DNA of 64,000 nt from Ensifer adhaerens (lineage in GTDB: Bacteria; Pseudomonadota; Alphaproteobacteria; Rhizobiales; Rhizobiaceae), in assembly GCF_020035535.1 (NCBI RefSeq), contig NZ_CP083349.1:62001-126000 (forward strand). Reading direction: 5' to 3'. Positions 45,039 to 53,300 of this stretch are shown one piece after another. Under the pieces are notes generated by a model, which saw nothing but the letters and a program-made list of their open reading frames with translations, was not told where the DNA came from and did no database searches. A program made the translations under genes and the position numbers. Numbering within the stretch: position 1 is the first letter of the stretch; each line of letters starts with the position of its first letter.

Positions 45039-45225
45039 CGAGCGCTATCCTCCGGGAAGCGGTTTCTAAGGGCGCGGCGCGCCCCTGATCGTGGGCGGAA
45101 AATACGCTTCCTTCCGCCGTACATCCATCCGGCATTTTTCGTCTTTGGCGGAATGTTTCACCGTTCTACGGATGTGGTGCCGCAGAGGATGCGGAATGTT
45201 AGCGAATCCTCCGGATGATCCGGCG

Positions 45226-45540
45226 TCAGGCGGCCTTGCCGAAGTGCTTCTCGCGGGCCATCAGGCACTCATCGTCGCCGGGCATGCAGGTGCGGCAGAC
45301 GATCGGCCGGATCGCATAGATCTTGCAGCCGACATGTTCGCCGAGCTTGCCGTTCAGGGCAGAGCAGCGATCGTCCTCGCAACGCATGCCGCCGAGATCG
45401 GTCGACACGTACTCCGCCGGGATCAGGTCGAGCTCCTCGTCCGTCTCCAGCGAAAAGCGGGGCCAGTCAGCCGAATACGCGCAGCAGGCGCCGCAGCTCT
45501 GGCAGTCGAAGGTTTCGTCGAGGGATACGGGTTCGGTCAT
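45226..45540 (-). CDS. YkgJ-type cysteine cluster protein
   Basis: A 104-residue protein with conserved cysteines, FDCQSCGACCAYS near the N-terminus, MRCEDDRCSAL in the middle and CKIYAIRPIVCRTCMPGDDEC near the end. These are typical of UPF0153/YkgJ proteins, thought to bind zinc or an iron-sulfur cluster. Its function is unknown. It is monocistronic and ends 185 bases before putA's start, transcribed in the same direction. Confidence 0.85.
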   Translation of the reverse strand: MTEPVSLDETFDCQSCGACCAYSADWPRFSLETDEELDLIPAEYVSTDLGGMRCEDDRCSALNGKLGEHVGCKIYAIRPIVCRTCMPGDDECLMAREKHFGKAA

Positions 45541-45581
45541 ATCCTCAAACTAGCATGAAGGTCGGCGGTCCGAAATGGCCC

Positions 45582-46388
45582 TCAAGCGATGGCGGCGTCC
45601 CGGCGGGCAATCTCGTAGTCTTCCGTATGCACCAGCACGCCATCTTCGGTCACGACAGCGATGCCGTAGGCGGCCGGCTCGTCGACGGACAGAGAGGTGT
45701 CGGGCGTGTCGAAGGGCATAGGCTGCTGGTGCACCGGGCTCTTGAAGATCGAGAAAGGAATGCCACGGCTGGAGCCGTTGATCGTGCGGTGCACATGTCC
45801 GGCGAAGATGTGACGGACGTTGCCGTGCCGTTTGACGAGATCGTAGAACTCCGCCTCGTTGGCGAGCCGGATCGCATCCATTCCGGTAAAGCCCGTCCGG
45901 TGCGGCGGGTGGTGCATGAAAATCAGCGCGGGCTTGTCGCCGGCCTCAGTAAGCTGCCGGTCGAGCCAGGCAAGGCGCCTGGCGCAGAGAAGACCCGTAT
46001 GGCTGGTCGGGTAGTCATATGGCGGAGCAAAGAGCGTATCGAGGAGAATGGCGCGGCAATCCGGGAAATCGATCGCCTGCTGCACGAAGCCGCCCTCGTC
46101 GGTCGTTGCGTCCGCAAAGACGTCAAGAAACACCTCGCGCCGGTCGTGGTTGCCGATGGTGATGGCGACCGGCGGCGTGATCTGATCGACGAGCCGCTTC
46201 AGCCGCTCGTAGGAGGTGTGATCGCCGTAGTGGGTAAGGTCGCCGGTGAAAATCACCCGTTCGGCGTCCGCATGGTAGCGGTTGACGTGCTCGATGCCGT
46301 TGGCGAGGCGCTGGTAGGGATCAAGCCCGATGATCGTCGTGCCTTCGGGCACCATGTGTAGGTCGGTGAAGATGATCAGCTTTGTCAT
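45582..46388 (-). CDS. Metallophosphoesterase, class III cyclic-nucleotide phosphodiesterase-like
   Basis: A 268-residue calcineurin-fold enzyme. The metal motifs are FTDLHMV (D and H), FTGDLTHYGD, IGNHDRRE, MHHPPHR and AGHVHRTING. This set and the length match CpdA/Rv0805-type enzymes, which cleave 3',5'- or 2',3'-cyclic nucleotides. It starts at MTKLIIFTDL; the 23-residue extension upstream in frame lacks support. It lies about 3 kb from an adenylate cyclase and a Crp-like gene, so a role in removing cyclic nucleotides is plausible. S. meliloti SpdA is of this class, and orthology needs alignment. Confidence 0.83.
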   Translation of the reverse strand: MTKLIIFTDLHMVPEGTTIIGLDPYQRLANGIEHVNRYHADAERVIFTGDLTHYGDHTSYERLKRLVDQITPPVAITIGNHDRREVFLDVFADATTDEGGFVQQAIDFPDCRAILLDTLFAPPYDYPTSHTGLLCARRLAWLDRQLTEAGDKPALIFMHHPPHRTGFTGMDAIRLANEAEFYDLVKRHGNVRHIFAGHVHRTINGSSRGIPFSIFKSPVHQQPMPFDTPDTSLSVDEPAAYGIAVVTEDGVLVHTEDYEIARRDAAIA

Positions 46389-46587
46389 GGAGATCCAGAA
46401 GGTTGCGTCGCGAGTGGCCCCAAGCTGTCGCGCTACGTGTGACGCGTCAAGCGGCAACTTTGGGGCGACTCTTGCGGCGTCCGGCGGTTTTCCTTGCGGC
46501 GGATCGAGGAAAGCGGTAATGCAAGCGCATCTGATATATCAGCCATGATCGCCGCCAGGGCGATGGCAAGCGAGTTGGAGAAACGGC

Positions 46588-47622
46588 ATGCGGTGGAAGC
46601 GCACGATCCAGTTGCTGGACGTTCATTGCGAGGGTGAGATCGGTAAGGTCGCGATCGGCGGCGTGCCGAAGATCCCGGGAAACTCGATCGCCGAGCAGCT
46701 CAACCACATCAACACGGTCGACGACAGCCTCCGGCGGTTCCTGTGCCTGGAGCCCCGGTCCGGCTCGATCGGTTCGGTCAACCTCTTGGTGCCGCCGAAG
46801 CGGCCGGAAGCCGATGCCGGCTTCATCATCCTGCAGGCCGACCAGGCGCACGCCATGTCCGGCTCGAATTCCATCTGCGTCACGACTGCGCTCTTGGAAT
46901 CCGGCATCATCGAGATGAAGGAACCGGAGACCGTCGTCATGCTCGACACCGCCTCCGGTCTCGTCAAGGCGACCGCGACCTGCCGCGATGGCCGGTGCGA
47001 AAAGGTAAAGCTGACGATGGTGCCGTCCTTCGTGCATGAGCTCGATGTCGAAGTCGACACGCCGAAGTGGGGCAAGATCAAGCTTGACCTCTGCTATGGC
47101 GGCATCTTCTACGCCCTTGTCGATGTCGGCCAGATCGGTACCACGATCGACAAGGCAAACGCCCGCGAGATCGTCGAAGCCGGAATGATCCTGAAGGATA
47201 TCGTCAACCGCACCATCCCCGTCGTTCATCCGGAAATCCCGGAGATCAAGGGCGTCGCCTACGTCATGTTCCGCGATGTCGAGCCCGACGGCACGATCCG
47301 CACCTGCACCACCATGTGGCCGGGCCGTGTCGACCGCTCGCCCTGCGGCACCGGCAGCTCGGCCAACCTCGCGACGCTGCATGCGCGCGGCAAGGTCAAG
47401 GTCGGCGATGTCCTGAAGTCCCGCTCGATCATCGGCTCCGAGTTTGAAGTCGGCCTCGAAGGTGTAACGACGGTTGCCGGTCGTGAGGCGATCATCCCTA
47501 CCATTGCCGGCCGCGGCTGGACCTTCGGCCTGCACCAGGTGGCACTCGATCCCTTCGATCCGCTCGCCGACGGCTTTGCACTGACCGATACCTGGGGGCC
47601 GCAGGCGGGCGAGATCCGCTAA
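46588..47622 (+). CDS. Proline racemase superfamily enzyme with Ser/Cys active site
   Basis: A 344-residue enzyme of the proline racemase fold. In racemases and epimerases the first catalytic cysteine lies in MCGH; here the motif is MSGSNSIC with S91. The second cysteine, C253 in DRSPCGTGSSA, is kept. A serine or threonine at the first site marks trans-3-hydroxy-L-proline dehydratases, though some 4-hydroxyproline epimerases also use Ser/Cys. The substrate is therefore probably a hydroxyproline isomer. It stands about 1.5 kb from putA. The ATG is preceded by GGAG. Two mosaic repeats follow its stop. Confidence 0.85.
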   Translation: MRWKRTIQLLDVHCEGEIGKVAIGGVPKIPGNSIAEQLNHINTVDDSLRRFLCLEPRSGSIGSVNLLVPPKRPEADAGFIILQADQAHAMSGSNSICVTTALLESGIIEMKEPETVVMLDTASGLVKATATCRDGRCEKVKLTMVPSFVHELDVEVDTPKWGKIKLDLCYGGIFYALVDVGQIGTTIDKANAREIVEAGMILKDIVNRTIPVVHPEIPEIKGVAYVMFRDVEPDGTIRTCTTMWPGRVDRSPCGTGSSANLATLHARGKVKVGDVLKSRSIIGSEFEVGLEGVTTVAGREAIIPTIAGRGWTFGLHQVALDPFDPLADGFALTDTWGPQAGEIR

Positions 47623-47623
47623 A

Positions 47624-47721
47624 GCAATTCCAGGAAAAGTGCGAAGCGGTTTTCCGTCCGGAATTGCGAACTGGAAGACCAATTCCAGGAAAAGGCGAAG
47701 CGGTTTTCCGTCCGCAATTGC
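47624..47721. repeat. Tandem pair of small palindromic rhizobial repeats
   Basis: Two units of about 44 bases stand in direct order at 47624-47667 and 47679-47721. Each has AATTCCAGGAAAA, then GCGAAGCGG, then TTTTCCGTCCG and AATTGC. Outer arms GCAATTCC/GGAATTGC and inner GGAAAA/TTTTCC pair. The second copy lacks one base of the loop and has a G to C change near the end. This is a familiar intergenic repeat in Sinorhizobium (RIME type). Confidence 0.85.
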
Positions 47722-47737
47722 GTCATCCGAAACGAAA

Positions 47738-47774
47738 ACGCGGGCCGAAGATCCTGATGATCTCCGGCCCGCGT
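47738..47774 (-). terminator. Terminator after the Sel1-repeat gene
   Basis: A 15-base arm (47738-47752) pairs with 47760-47774 with one mismatch and a 7-base loop. Read on the minus strand, TTTTCGTTTC follows, and the stop codon of the Sel1 gene is 22 bases upstream. Confidence 0.85.
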
Positions 47775-47796
47775 GGCCCTTGGGAGGCGTGTGGGG

Positions 47797-48660
47797 TTAC
47801 TTGATGATCCGGCTGGTCTTGCCGAGCATGGCGGTCTGGAAGGTTTCGTCGGCGGTGAGTTCCGCTAGCTTCTTTCCGGCGAAGGCGTCGCCCTCGTTGG
47901 CGGCCTTGCGGAACATGGCACGGGCAGCGGGAAGATCCTTGGCGGTACCTTCACCGTTCTCCAGCATCAGGCCAAGGTTGACCATGGCGTCGACATTGCC
48001 GCGGTCTGCGGCCAACCGGTAGAATTTGGCAGCCCTTCCGTTGTCTTCCGCCACCAGCTTGCCTTCGTCCAGAATGACCGCGAGGTTGAAGGCAGCGACG
48101 TCGTCACCGGCGAGCGATGCCCGCTCGAACCATTCGATCGCCAGCTTGCCGTTGACCGGCGTGCCCATGCCGTCGCGATAGGAAACGGCGAGATTGTAGG
48201 CGGCGAGAATGTTGCCGGCGGCCGCGGCCTTCTGGTTCAACGAGAATTCGGTTGCCGTGTCGCCCTGTTCGCCCATGAGTACGGCGTAGTTCGTCATTGC
48301 CAGTGCGTGACCGTGTTCGGCGGCTTCACCGAGAATGCGCAGCGACTGGGCCTTCTGCCCCGCCTTGTCGAGCACGCGGGCCAGCTGGAATTCGGCGCGG
48401 GCGCCGCTCTTCTGATTATAGGCCTCGCGGCAGGCCGACAGCGCGACGCCAATCCGGATGTCTTCGGTGGAAACGGCAGGGAAAGCCTGGTTGCGCTGCA
48501 GGTCGAACATGCTGCCCGCCTCGCGGTCGCAGACCTCGGCAGCGGAGAGATCCGCAGCACGCGCCGGGGGAAGGGCGATCGCGGCCACCGCGAGCAGGCT
48601 GACAATCGCCAGCAGGAGTGCGTTGATGATGCGGGTGCCGGATGTGCTGCGCTTTTCCAT
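47797..48660 (-). CDS. Secreted Sel1-repeat (TPR-like) protein
   Basis: A 287-residue protein with a signal peptide (about 14-36, ending PARAAD). Sel1-type repeats of about 36 residues follow from about residue 90 to 270, for example AAAAGNILAAYNLAVSYRDGMGTPVNGKLAIEWFERAS and AADRGNVDAMVNLGLMLENGEGTAKDLPAARAMFRKAA. Such repeats form a superhelical scaffold for protein contacts. It is divergent from the FecR gene, and a Clr-like palindrome lies between. A long in-frame extension upstream comes from antisense reading of the FecR gene and is not real. Its location beside the cyclase locus hints at a signalling or envelope role. Confidence 0.82.
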   Translation of the reverse strand: MEKRSTSGTRIINALLLAIVSLLAVAAIALPPARAADLSAAEVCDREAGSMFDLQRNQAFPAVSTEDIRIGVALSACREAYNQKSGARAEFQLARVLDKAGQKAQSLRILGEAAEHGHALAMTNYAVLMGEQGDTATEFSLNQKAAAAGNILAAYNLAVSYRDGMGTPVNGKLAIEWFERASLAGDDVAAFNLAVILDEGKLVAEDNGRAAKFYRLAADRGNVDAMVNLGLMLENGEGTAKDLPAARAMFRKAANEGDAFAGKKLAELTADETFQTAMLGKTSRIIK

Positions 48661-48711
48661 GATGCTTTCCCCTTCTCTTGACGTTGACTTTATTCGCGCC
48701 CGTCGCGGATC

Positions 48712-48731
48712 GCTGTTCCGGCGGGAACAGC
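48712..48731. promoter_or_regulatory. Clr-like cAMP receptor binding palindrome
   Basis: GCTGTTCC-GGCG-GGAACAGC is a perfect palindrome with 8-base arms and a four-base centre. Its inner 16 bases fit the Clr consensus HGTYHCNNNNGRWACA that I recall for S. meliloti. It lies 52 bases before the Sel1 start and about 120 bases before the FecR start, between the divergent genes. Occupancy by the Crp-like protein encoded at 51426-52130 is inferred. Confidence 0.7.
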
Positions 48732-48853
48732 CCGGTGGCGAAAGCTCTGGCGAAGTGGCGAGGGGCCGTTGAGGGCGGGCTTTTGAGCCGCTTGCATCCG
48801 GGAGCGCCGGGGCTATCCTCGAATGGCGGCAACGCTCAAAGAGGAGAGAGGCA

Positions 48854-49498
48854 ATGAAAGATCTGGCAGTGGCGCTGCGCCACATGCTGGTCAGCCGACG
48901 CGCCGTCGTCGGCGGACTGTTGCTGGCGGCCGTCGGCGGTCGTGCCGTCCCTTCCTGGGCAAGTTCGGCCCTTGGCGAGGCGACCGAGGTGCGCGGCGAC
49001 GTAAGGCGAAAGCGGGCGAAAAAGGACGAACTGCTTGCCGTCGGTAGCGAGCTCTTCGAAAACGACCGCGTGCACACCAATGTCGAAAGCTATGCGACCT
49101 TGAACCTTGGCGCGGACACCCGGGTGCTCCTCGGCGCCGAAACCGAACTTCTCGTCGATAGCTTCATTGCTGGCCAGGGCGGAACGCTCGAGCTTGGAAC
49201 AGGACGCATGGTCTTCGATCGGCCCGAGGGGTTGCCGAAGGTCGATGTGGCCGTGCGCACCGCTTTCGGTATGATCGGCGTGCGCGGCACCAAATTCTTC
49301 TGCGGACCGAGCCGTGCCGCCTTTGCGGTCTTCGTCGAACATGGAAGCGTTACGGTCGCGCGCGGCGGCGTGACCAAGATCGTCGCTGCGGGGCAGGGGG
49401 TGGAATTCCATCACCGGGGTGATGCCCCGAGCGAGCCGGTCAACTGGGGCGAGGCGCGGATCAAGGAAGCCTATGCCAGCGTTGGCCTGACGCGTTGA
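48854..49498 (+). CDS. Exported FecR-domain protein
   Basis: A 214-residue protein with an N-terminal twin-arginine-like signal (SRRAVVGGLLLAAVGG, residues about 14-30) and a FecR domain. The domain shows ALGEATEVRGDVRRKRA at its start, DRVHTNVESYATLNLGADTRVLLG in the middle, and TAFGMIGVRGTKFF with an extended strand pattern. FecR domains usually bind or sense signals in the periplasm. It ends 59 bases before the CHASE2 cyclase stop, in convergent order. A partner for the cyclase sensing domain is possible. The start has GGAGAGAGG before ATG. Confidence 0.85.
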   Translation: MKDLAVALRHMLVSRRAVVGGLLLAAVGGRAVPSWASSALGEATEVRGDVRRKRAKKDELLAVGSELFENDRVHTNVESYATLNLGADTRVLLGAETELLVDSFIAGQGGTLELGTGRMVFDRPEGLPKVDVAVRTAFGMIGVRGTKFFCGPSRAAFAVFVEHGSVTVARGGVTKIVAAGQGVEFHHRGDAPSEPVNWGEARIKEAYASVGLTR

Positions 49499-49557
49499 AT
49501 TGGCAAAACCCGAAAGCCGGTATGCCTTTCAGTGAGCATGGGCGGGTGGCCGTCGCC

Positions 49558-51420
49558 TCAGTCCGCAACCGTGAACAACTCCATCGTCGAGAAGCCGCGG
49601 ATTTCGTGGCTGCCGAGCGGGCGAAGCGGCTGTTTGCTTTCCGCTGCGGCTGCAGGCCCGATGCAGATCGCCGTACCGAGAAACTTGTTCGCCTCCTGCA
49701 GACGGGCCGCCAAGTTGATCGCGTCTCCATGGGCGGTGTAGTCGAGCTTGCCGCCAGCGCCGACTTCACCGACGACCGCCGGTCCAGTCTCGACGCCGAT
49801 CCTCGTCCTGCCGAAGGTATTGGCCGCGAACTGCGGACGCCGGCGCATCTCTTCCGTCAATGCGTGGATCGCCTTCGCGCAATCGATGGCCCTGTCGACA
49901 TGCTGCGGCAAATCCTCGGGCGCATTGAAAAACGCATGCACCGCATCGCCCACCACCTTGTCGACCATGCCGCCATGCGCCGCCACCAGGGCGTTGACCT
50001 CGGCGAAATAGACATCGAGCAGGCCAATGAGGTCCCGCGGCTTCAGCCTCTGCGATAGGGCGGAAAAGCTCTCGATATCGGTGAAAAGCGCTGTTACCTG
50101 CCGTTCCTCGCCGGCCACGCGCGCAAGCCCGGGATTGTCGATGTAGCGGGCGACGACCGATTGCGGCAGGTATTGTGAGAACTTCTGCCGTGCCGCCGCT
50201 TCGGCCCGCCGCACCCGGGCGAATTGCAGGACGCTCGTGACCGCGAGAACCGTGACAAGAGCGACGGAAATGCTGACCGCATCGATAAGCCAACCGCTGG
50301 CGTCATAGATGGCCGCCGCGGCCGCGACGACGGCGGCGACGGCGCTTAGGCCAAGGGCTGCCGATATCAGCGGCCGAAGGCGTGCCGCCGCAAAGGCGAT
50401 GCCAAGGCCGGCGGCGAGGGCCATGGCGGCCTCGGCCAGCGGAAGCCGGCTGTCGCGCTGCGGGATGAAGCCGGTCAGGATCGCATTGGCGACATCGGCA
50501 TGAATCTGCACCGAGGGTTCGAGCGGCATCGAGGCGCTGGGCCGCAAGCCCCCAAGGCTCGGCAGGCTGCTGCCGATCAGCACGAGCTTGCCTGCAAACC
50601 GGTCTGCGGTCGCCTCGCCGGAGAGCACGTCAGCGGCTGAAACCGTGCGGGTGGCGAGCCGGTCCGCAGCGCTCGCGACGAAGCGCAGGCTGCCGGTTTC
50701 GTCGAGCGCGATCACCTGTCCGTCGATGCGCACCCACGCGGGCGCGCCGCCGAGAATGGGCGTGCCGGCCCCGCGCATCAGCCGTGCCGCCTCGATCGCC
50801 AGCGTCGGATAGGCGTCGTTGCCGAGGATGGCATAGGCTTGTACCCGCCGGATCCGCGCGTCCTCGTCGCCAACGAGAAACGAAGCGGCAGCCGCCTTTG
50901 CCTGCTCCATGAAAGCGGCACAGGGCGTTTCGGCGCCGTCGAGGAACCAGAGTTCGGGCGGAGCGAAGGGGCGGCTCAGGGCCAGTGGCGGTACCGGCCG
51001 CGGCCGCTCCTGCACCGTATCGGCAACCAGAAAGCCGAGGATGACGGGGACGCTTCCGAGTGCCGAGGCGAGGGCAGCGTTGCCGTCGCTGGTCGCATTG
51101 CAATCGGCGCTGAAGACGAAGTCGACGGCCACCGCCCTGGCGCCGGCCTTAGCAAGCCGAGACAGGAGCTCGGCGGTTGCCGTCCTGTCCCATTCGCCGG
51201 ACGGACGCGATTGGTGGGCATGGCGGTCGATGTCGACGACAATGATATCAGGCGACTGCGGCGCGGGGATCCATTGTGTCAGATTGTCGAAGAACAACTC
51301 GCGCTGCGTTTCGAAGACCGGCTCGGCGAAGAGATAGAGAGCGACGGCGACAAGCAGGCTCGTCAGGAACCCGCCGGCAAGCGGAGTAAAACGCAATTGC
51401 CGGCGCGGCTCAGTGACCAT
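49558..51420 (-). CDS. CHASE2-domain receptor adenylate cyclase
   Basis: A 620-residue membrane cyclase. One N-terminal helix (about 12-32) precedes a periplasmic CHASE2 domain (about 45-330, starting DIIVVDIDRHAHQS). Three more helices (about 345-415) follow, then the class III catalytic domain. Metal-binding D448 and D492 lie in FTDIESF and VVGDAVHAFF. LDYTAHGDAINLAARL supplies D560, N569 and R573, fitting adenine selection and the transition state. It should produce cAMP in response to an extracellular signal. It lies five bases after the Crp-like gene on the same strand, so the sensor and its receptor are co-transcribed. S. meliloti CyaD1/CyaD2 have the same layout, as I recall. Confidence 0.92.
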   Translation of the reverse strand: MVTEPRRQLRFTPLAGGFLTSLLVAVALYLFAEPVFETQRELFFDNLTQWIPAPQSPDIIVVDIDRHAHQSRPSGEWDRTATAELLSRLAKAGARAVAVDFVFSADCNATSDGNAALASALGSVPVILGFLVADTVQERPRPVPPLALSRPFAPPELWFLDGAETPCAAFMEQAKAAAASFLVGDEDARIRRVQAYAILGNDAYPTLAIEAARLMRGAGTPILGGAPAWVRIDGQVIALDETGSLRFVASAADRLATRTVSAADVLSGEATADRFAGKLVLIGSSLPSLGGLRPSASMPLEPSVQIHADVANAILTGFIPQRDSRLPLAEAAMALAAGLGIAFAAARLRPLISAALGLSAVAAVVAAAAAIYDASGWLIDAVSISVALVTVLAVTSVLQFARVRRAEAAARQKFSQYLPQSVVARYIDNPGLARVAGEERQVTALFTDIESFSALSQRLKPRDLIGLLDVYFAEVNALVAAHGGMVDKVVGDAVHAFFNAPEDLPQHVDRAIDCAKAIHALTEEMRRRPQFAANTFGRTRIGVETGPAVVGEVGAGGKLDYTAHGDAINLAARLQEANKFLGTAICIGPAAAAESKQPLRPLGSHEIRGFSTMELFTVAD

Positions 51421-51425
51421 GCGGT

Positions 51426-52130
51426 CTAGTGCTCCTCCGGGTCGGCAATACTGTGCAGGCGACCGACCTTGCAGGCGATGATGCCGTCGTTCCGCTTGAT
51501 GGCGCCGCTCTCTTCCAGCCATTGGATGGCGCGGTTGACCTTCGGTCGGCTGGCACCGAGTACACCGGCGATATCCGTCTGGCTCATGGTCAGCCTGAGA
51601 TTGGCGCTCTCCGGCAACTCGTTGCCGTGGATCTGGCGGAGTGTCGCGAGGAAGAAGCGCGCGACACGGGCGTTGAGGTCGTAGAGTGCGATGGTCTCCA
51701 GTCGCTCGGTTGTGTCTCGTAGCTGGGCGCAGAGGAAGCGGATGACGGCCTCGGCTGCCTCCGGTCGATTGGTGACGATATCGAGAAAGGCTTTCTTGCC
51801 GATCACATAGCCCTCGGAGGCGGTCATCGCCGTGGCATCGGCCGAGCGCGTCTGGCCGTCCAGCACCGCCATTTCGCCGAAGATCGCGCCGGCCTCGTGC
51901 TGGCGCAGCATCAGCTCGCGGCCCTGCGGGGTGATCAGCGATAGCTTGATGCGCCCGGAGATGACGACAATCATGTAATTGCCTTCGTCGCCGCGCTGGA
52001 AGATTACCGTGCCGGCCGGCCACTTCCTGTAGGTCGCGATATCGGCAAGTTCGGCAATGGCATTCTTGTCGAATTCTTCAAAGATCGGAAACGAGCGCCA
52101 GAATGTCGGGCTCCTGTTGATTTCGTTCAT
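51426..52130 (-). CDS. Crp/Fnr-family cyclic-nucleotide-responsive regulator
   Basis: A 234-residue regulator. The cyclic-nucleotide-binding domain has IFGEMAVLDGQTRSADATA, with the Glu and Arg-Ser that hold cAMP in E. coli CRP. The helix-turn-helix reads SQTDIAGVLGASRPKVNRAIQWLEESGAI. No FNR-type cysteine cluster is present, so it does not sense oxygen. It is the first gene of a pair with the CHASE2 cyclase, five bases apart. Its binding site is probably of the Clr type, and one candidate is at 48712-48731. S. meliloti Clr is a likely ortholog but was not compared. Confidence 0.9.
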   Translation of the reverse strand: MNEINRSPTFWRSFPIFEEFDKNAIAELADIATYRKWPAGTVIFQRGDEGNYMIVVISGRIKLSLITPQGRELMLRQHEAGAIFGEMAVLDGQTRSADATAMTASEGYVIGKKAFLDIVTNRPEAAEAVIRFLCAQLRDTTERLETIALYDLNARVARFFLATLRQIHGNELPESANLRLTMSQTDIAGVLGASRPKVNRAIQWLEESGAIKRNDGIIACKVGRLHSIADPEEH

Positions 52131-52391
52131 GACATGCCCCCGGGCGGCGTCCCCTGCCGCGCCGAAATTCTTCGCCTAGCCGCTGCGTCCTTGCAATAGA
52201 AAAGAACGATTTGCTGATGATGTAGTTCCGTGTCCGCCGTCAGACGAGCGAGAGAATGCCGGCTGCAAAGGTTGACGATGTCTCCGGGTCGTTTCATTTT
52301 TGTGAACGATCTGTCGCCCGCGCGACGGCTAGCTGATTTTGAGAATGCTGGTACTTCTGTTGCCAACACCCGTTTCTCACAGGAGCCTCGC

Positions 52392-52814
52392 ATGCCTCAG
52401 AATGTTGTCGTCCTCGTCGGACGCGTCCTGCTCTCTATCATGTTCATCATGTCCGGTTTCAGCAAGCTGATGGATCCGTCGGGCACTGCCCAGATGATCA
52501 CCGGCGCCGGCTGGCCGGCCCCGACCGCACTCGCCTACCTCGCAGGCCTCTTCGAGCTGGTGGCCGGCCTTGCCGTTCTCGTCGGCTTCCAGACCAAGAT
52601 TGCCGCCTATCTGTTGGGTCTGTTCAGCCTGGTCACGGCTTTCGCCTTCCACAGCGGCGCAATCAACATCCCGAACTTCCCGCCGGAAGCCAACGGCCTG
52701 TTGACCGTCTTCAACGGCCTGATGATGATGAAGAACGTTGCGATCGCCGGCGGTTTCTTCGTGCTGGCCGCCTTCGGCCCCGGTGCCTTGTCGGTCGACA
52801 AGCGCGGCGCCTGA
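52392..52814 (+). CDS. DoxX family membrane protein
   Basis: A 140-residue protein with four membrane helices (about 5-23, 42-63, 68-88 and 108-130). The DoxX signature GRVLLSIMFIMSGFSKLMDP starts it. Homologues work with oxidoreductases in thiol or quinone metabolism, but no partner lies here. AGGAG precedes its ATG. An in-frame 54-residue extension upstream lacks a signal and coding character. The 261-base gap to the Crp-like gene holds its promoter; no other feature was seen there. Confidence 0.87.
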   Translation: MPQNVVVLVGRVLLSIMFIMSGFSKLMDPSGTAQMITGAGWPAPTALAYLAGLFELVAGLAVLVGFQTKIAAYLLGLFSLVTAFAFHSGAINIPNFPPEANGLLTVFNGLMMMKNVAIAGGFFVLAAFGPGALSVDKRGA

Positions 52815-52836
52815 GACCTGGTCTCACCGCAATAAC

Positions 52837-52865
52837 AAAAGCCCGCCGTCCTTCGGCGGGCTTTT
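52837..52865. terminator. Bidirectional terminator between doxX-like and fucU-like genes
   Basis: The arms 52837-52848 and 52854-52865 are complementary over 12 bases around a 5-base loop, with T runs at both outer ends. It lies between the two convergent stops. Confidence 0.92.
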
Positions 52866-52871
52866 TGCGTT

Positions 52872-53300
52872 TCAGGGATAGATCACGCCCTTGCGCAGGA
52901 TGACGTTGCCGTAGAGCCTGGGTTCACTCGTCTGGACCACGGTGTGGGCAGCCCTGACCCGCGGGTAGAAGTCCGCGCCGAGCAAGGGAACGACGCGACG
53001 GTCCGGCTCATGCCGGCCGCAGCACGCGATGATCTCGCTGTGCACCGGGTCGAGCGCGTCCCTGTCCTGCTTGACCGTGGCACGGAAGATCGCTTCGGGC
53101 ACGAAATCATCGATCGGGAAAACGCTGAGGATGGCGTCGAGCACCGGGATCAGGGCGTGTCCGTCAAGACGGACGAGACGACGCGCGTGCTCCTGCCCCG
53201 GGTAGTTGCCATCGACCAGCGCGATCTCGTCGCCATGGCCCATCGCCCGGAGCGTTGCCAGCAGCTCGGGACTGAGGATCGGGTTAATTCCTTTCAGCAT
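52872..53300 (-). CDS. RbsD/FucU-type sugar mutarotase
   Basis: A 142-residue protein of the RbsD/FucU family, catalysing anomeric conversion of a pentose or 6-deoxyhexose. The features LLATLRAMGHGDEIALVDGNYPG (conserved His/Asp), HSEIIACCGR and the C-terminal YGNVILRKGV are close to FucU. Its ATG overlaps the stop of the frcR-like gene (ATGA pattern), so the two are coupled. The partner frc genes transport fructose, ribose and mannose, which makes a role in supplying the correct anomer plausible. Confidence 0.88.
   Translation of the reverse strand: MLKGINPILSPELLATLRAMGHGDEIALVDGNYPGQEHARRLVRLDGHALIPVLDAILSVFPIDDFVPEAIFRATVKQDRDALDPVHSEIIACCGRHEPDRRVVPLLGADFYPRVRAAHTVVQTSEPRLYGNVILRKGVIYP

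Noticed and set aside
48661..49080. 140-residue N-terminal extension of the Sel1-repeat protein
   Set aside because: It is antisense to the FecR gene and precedes a proper signal peptide at the chosen start.
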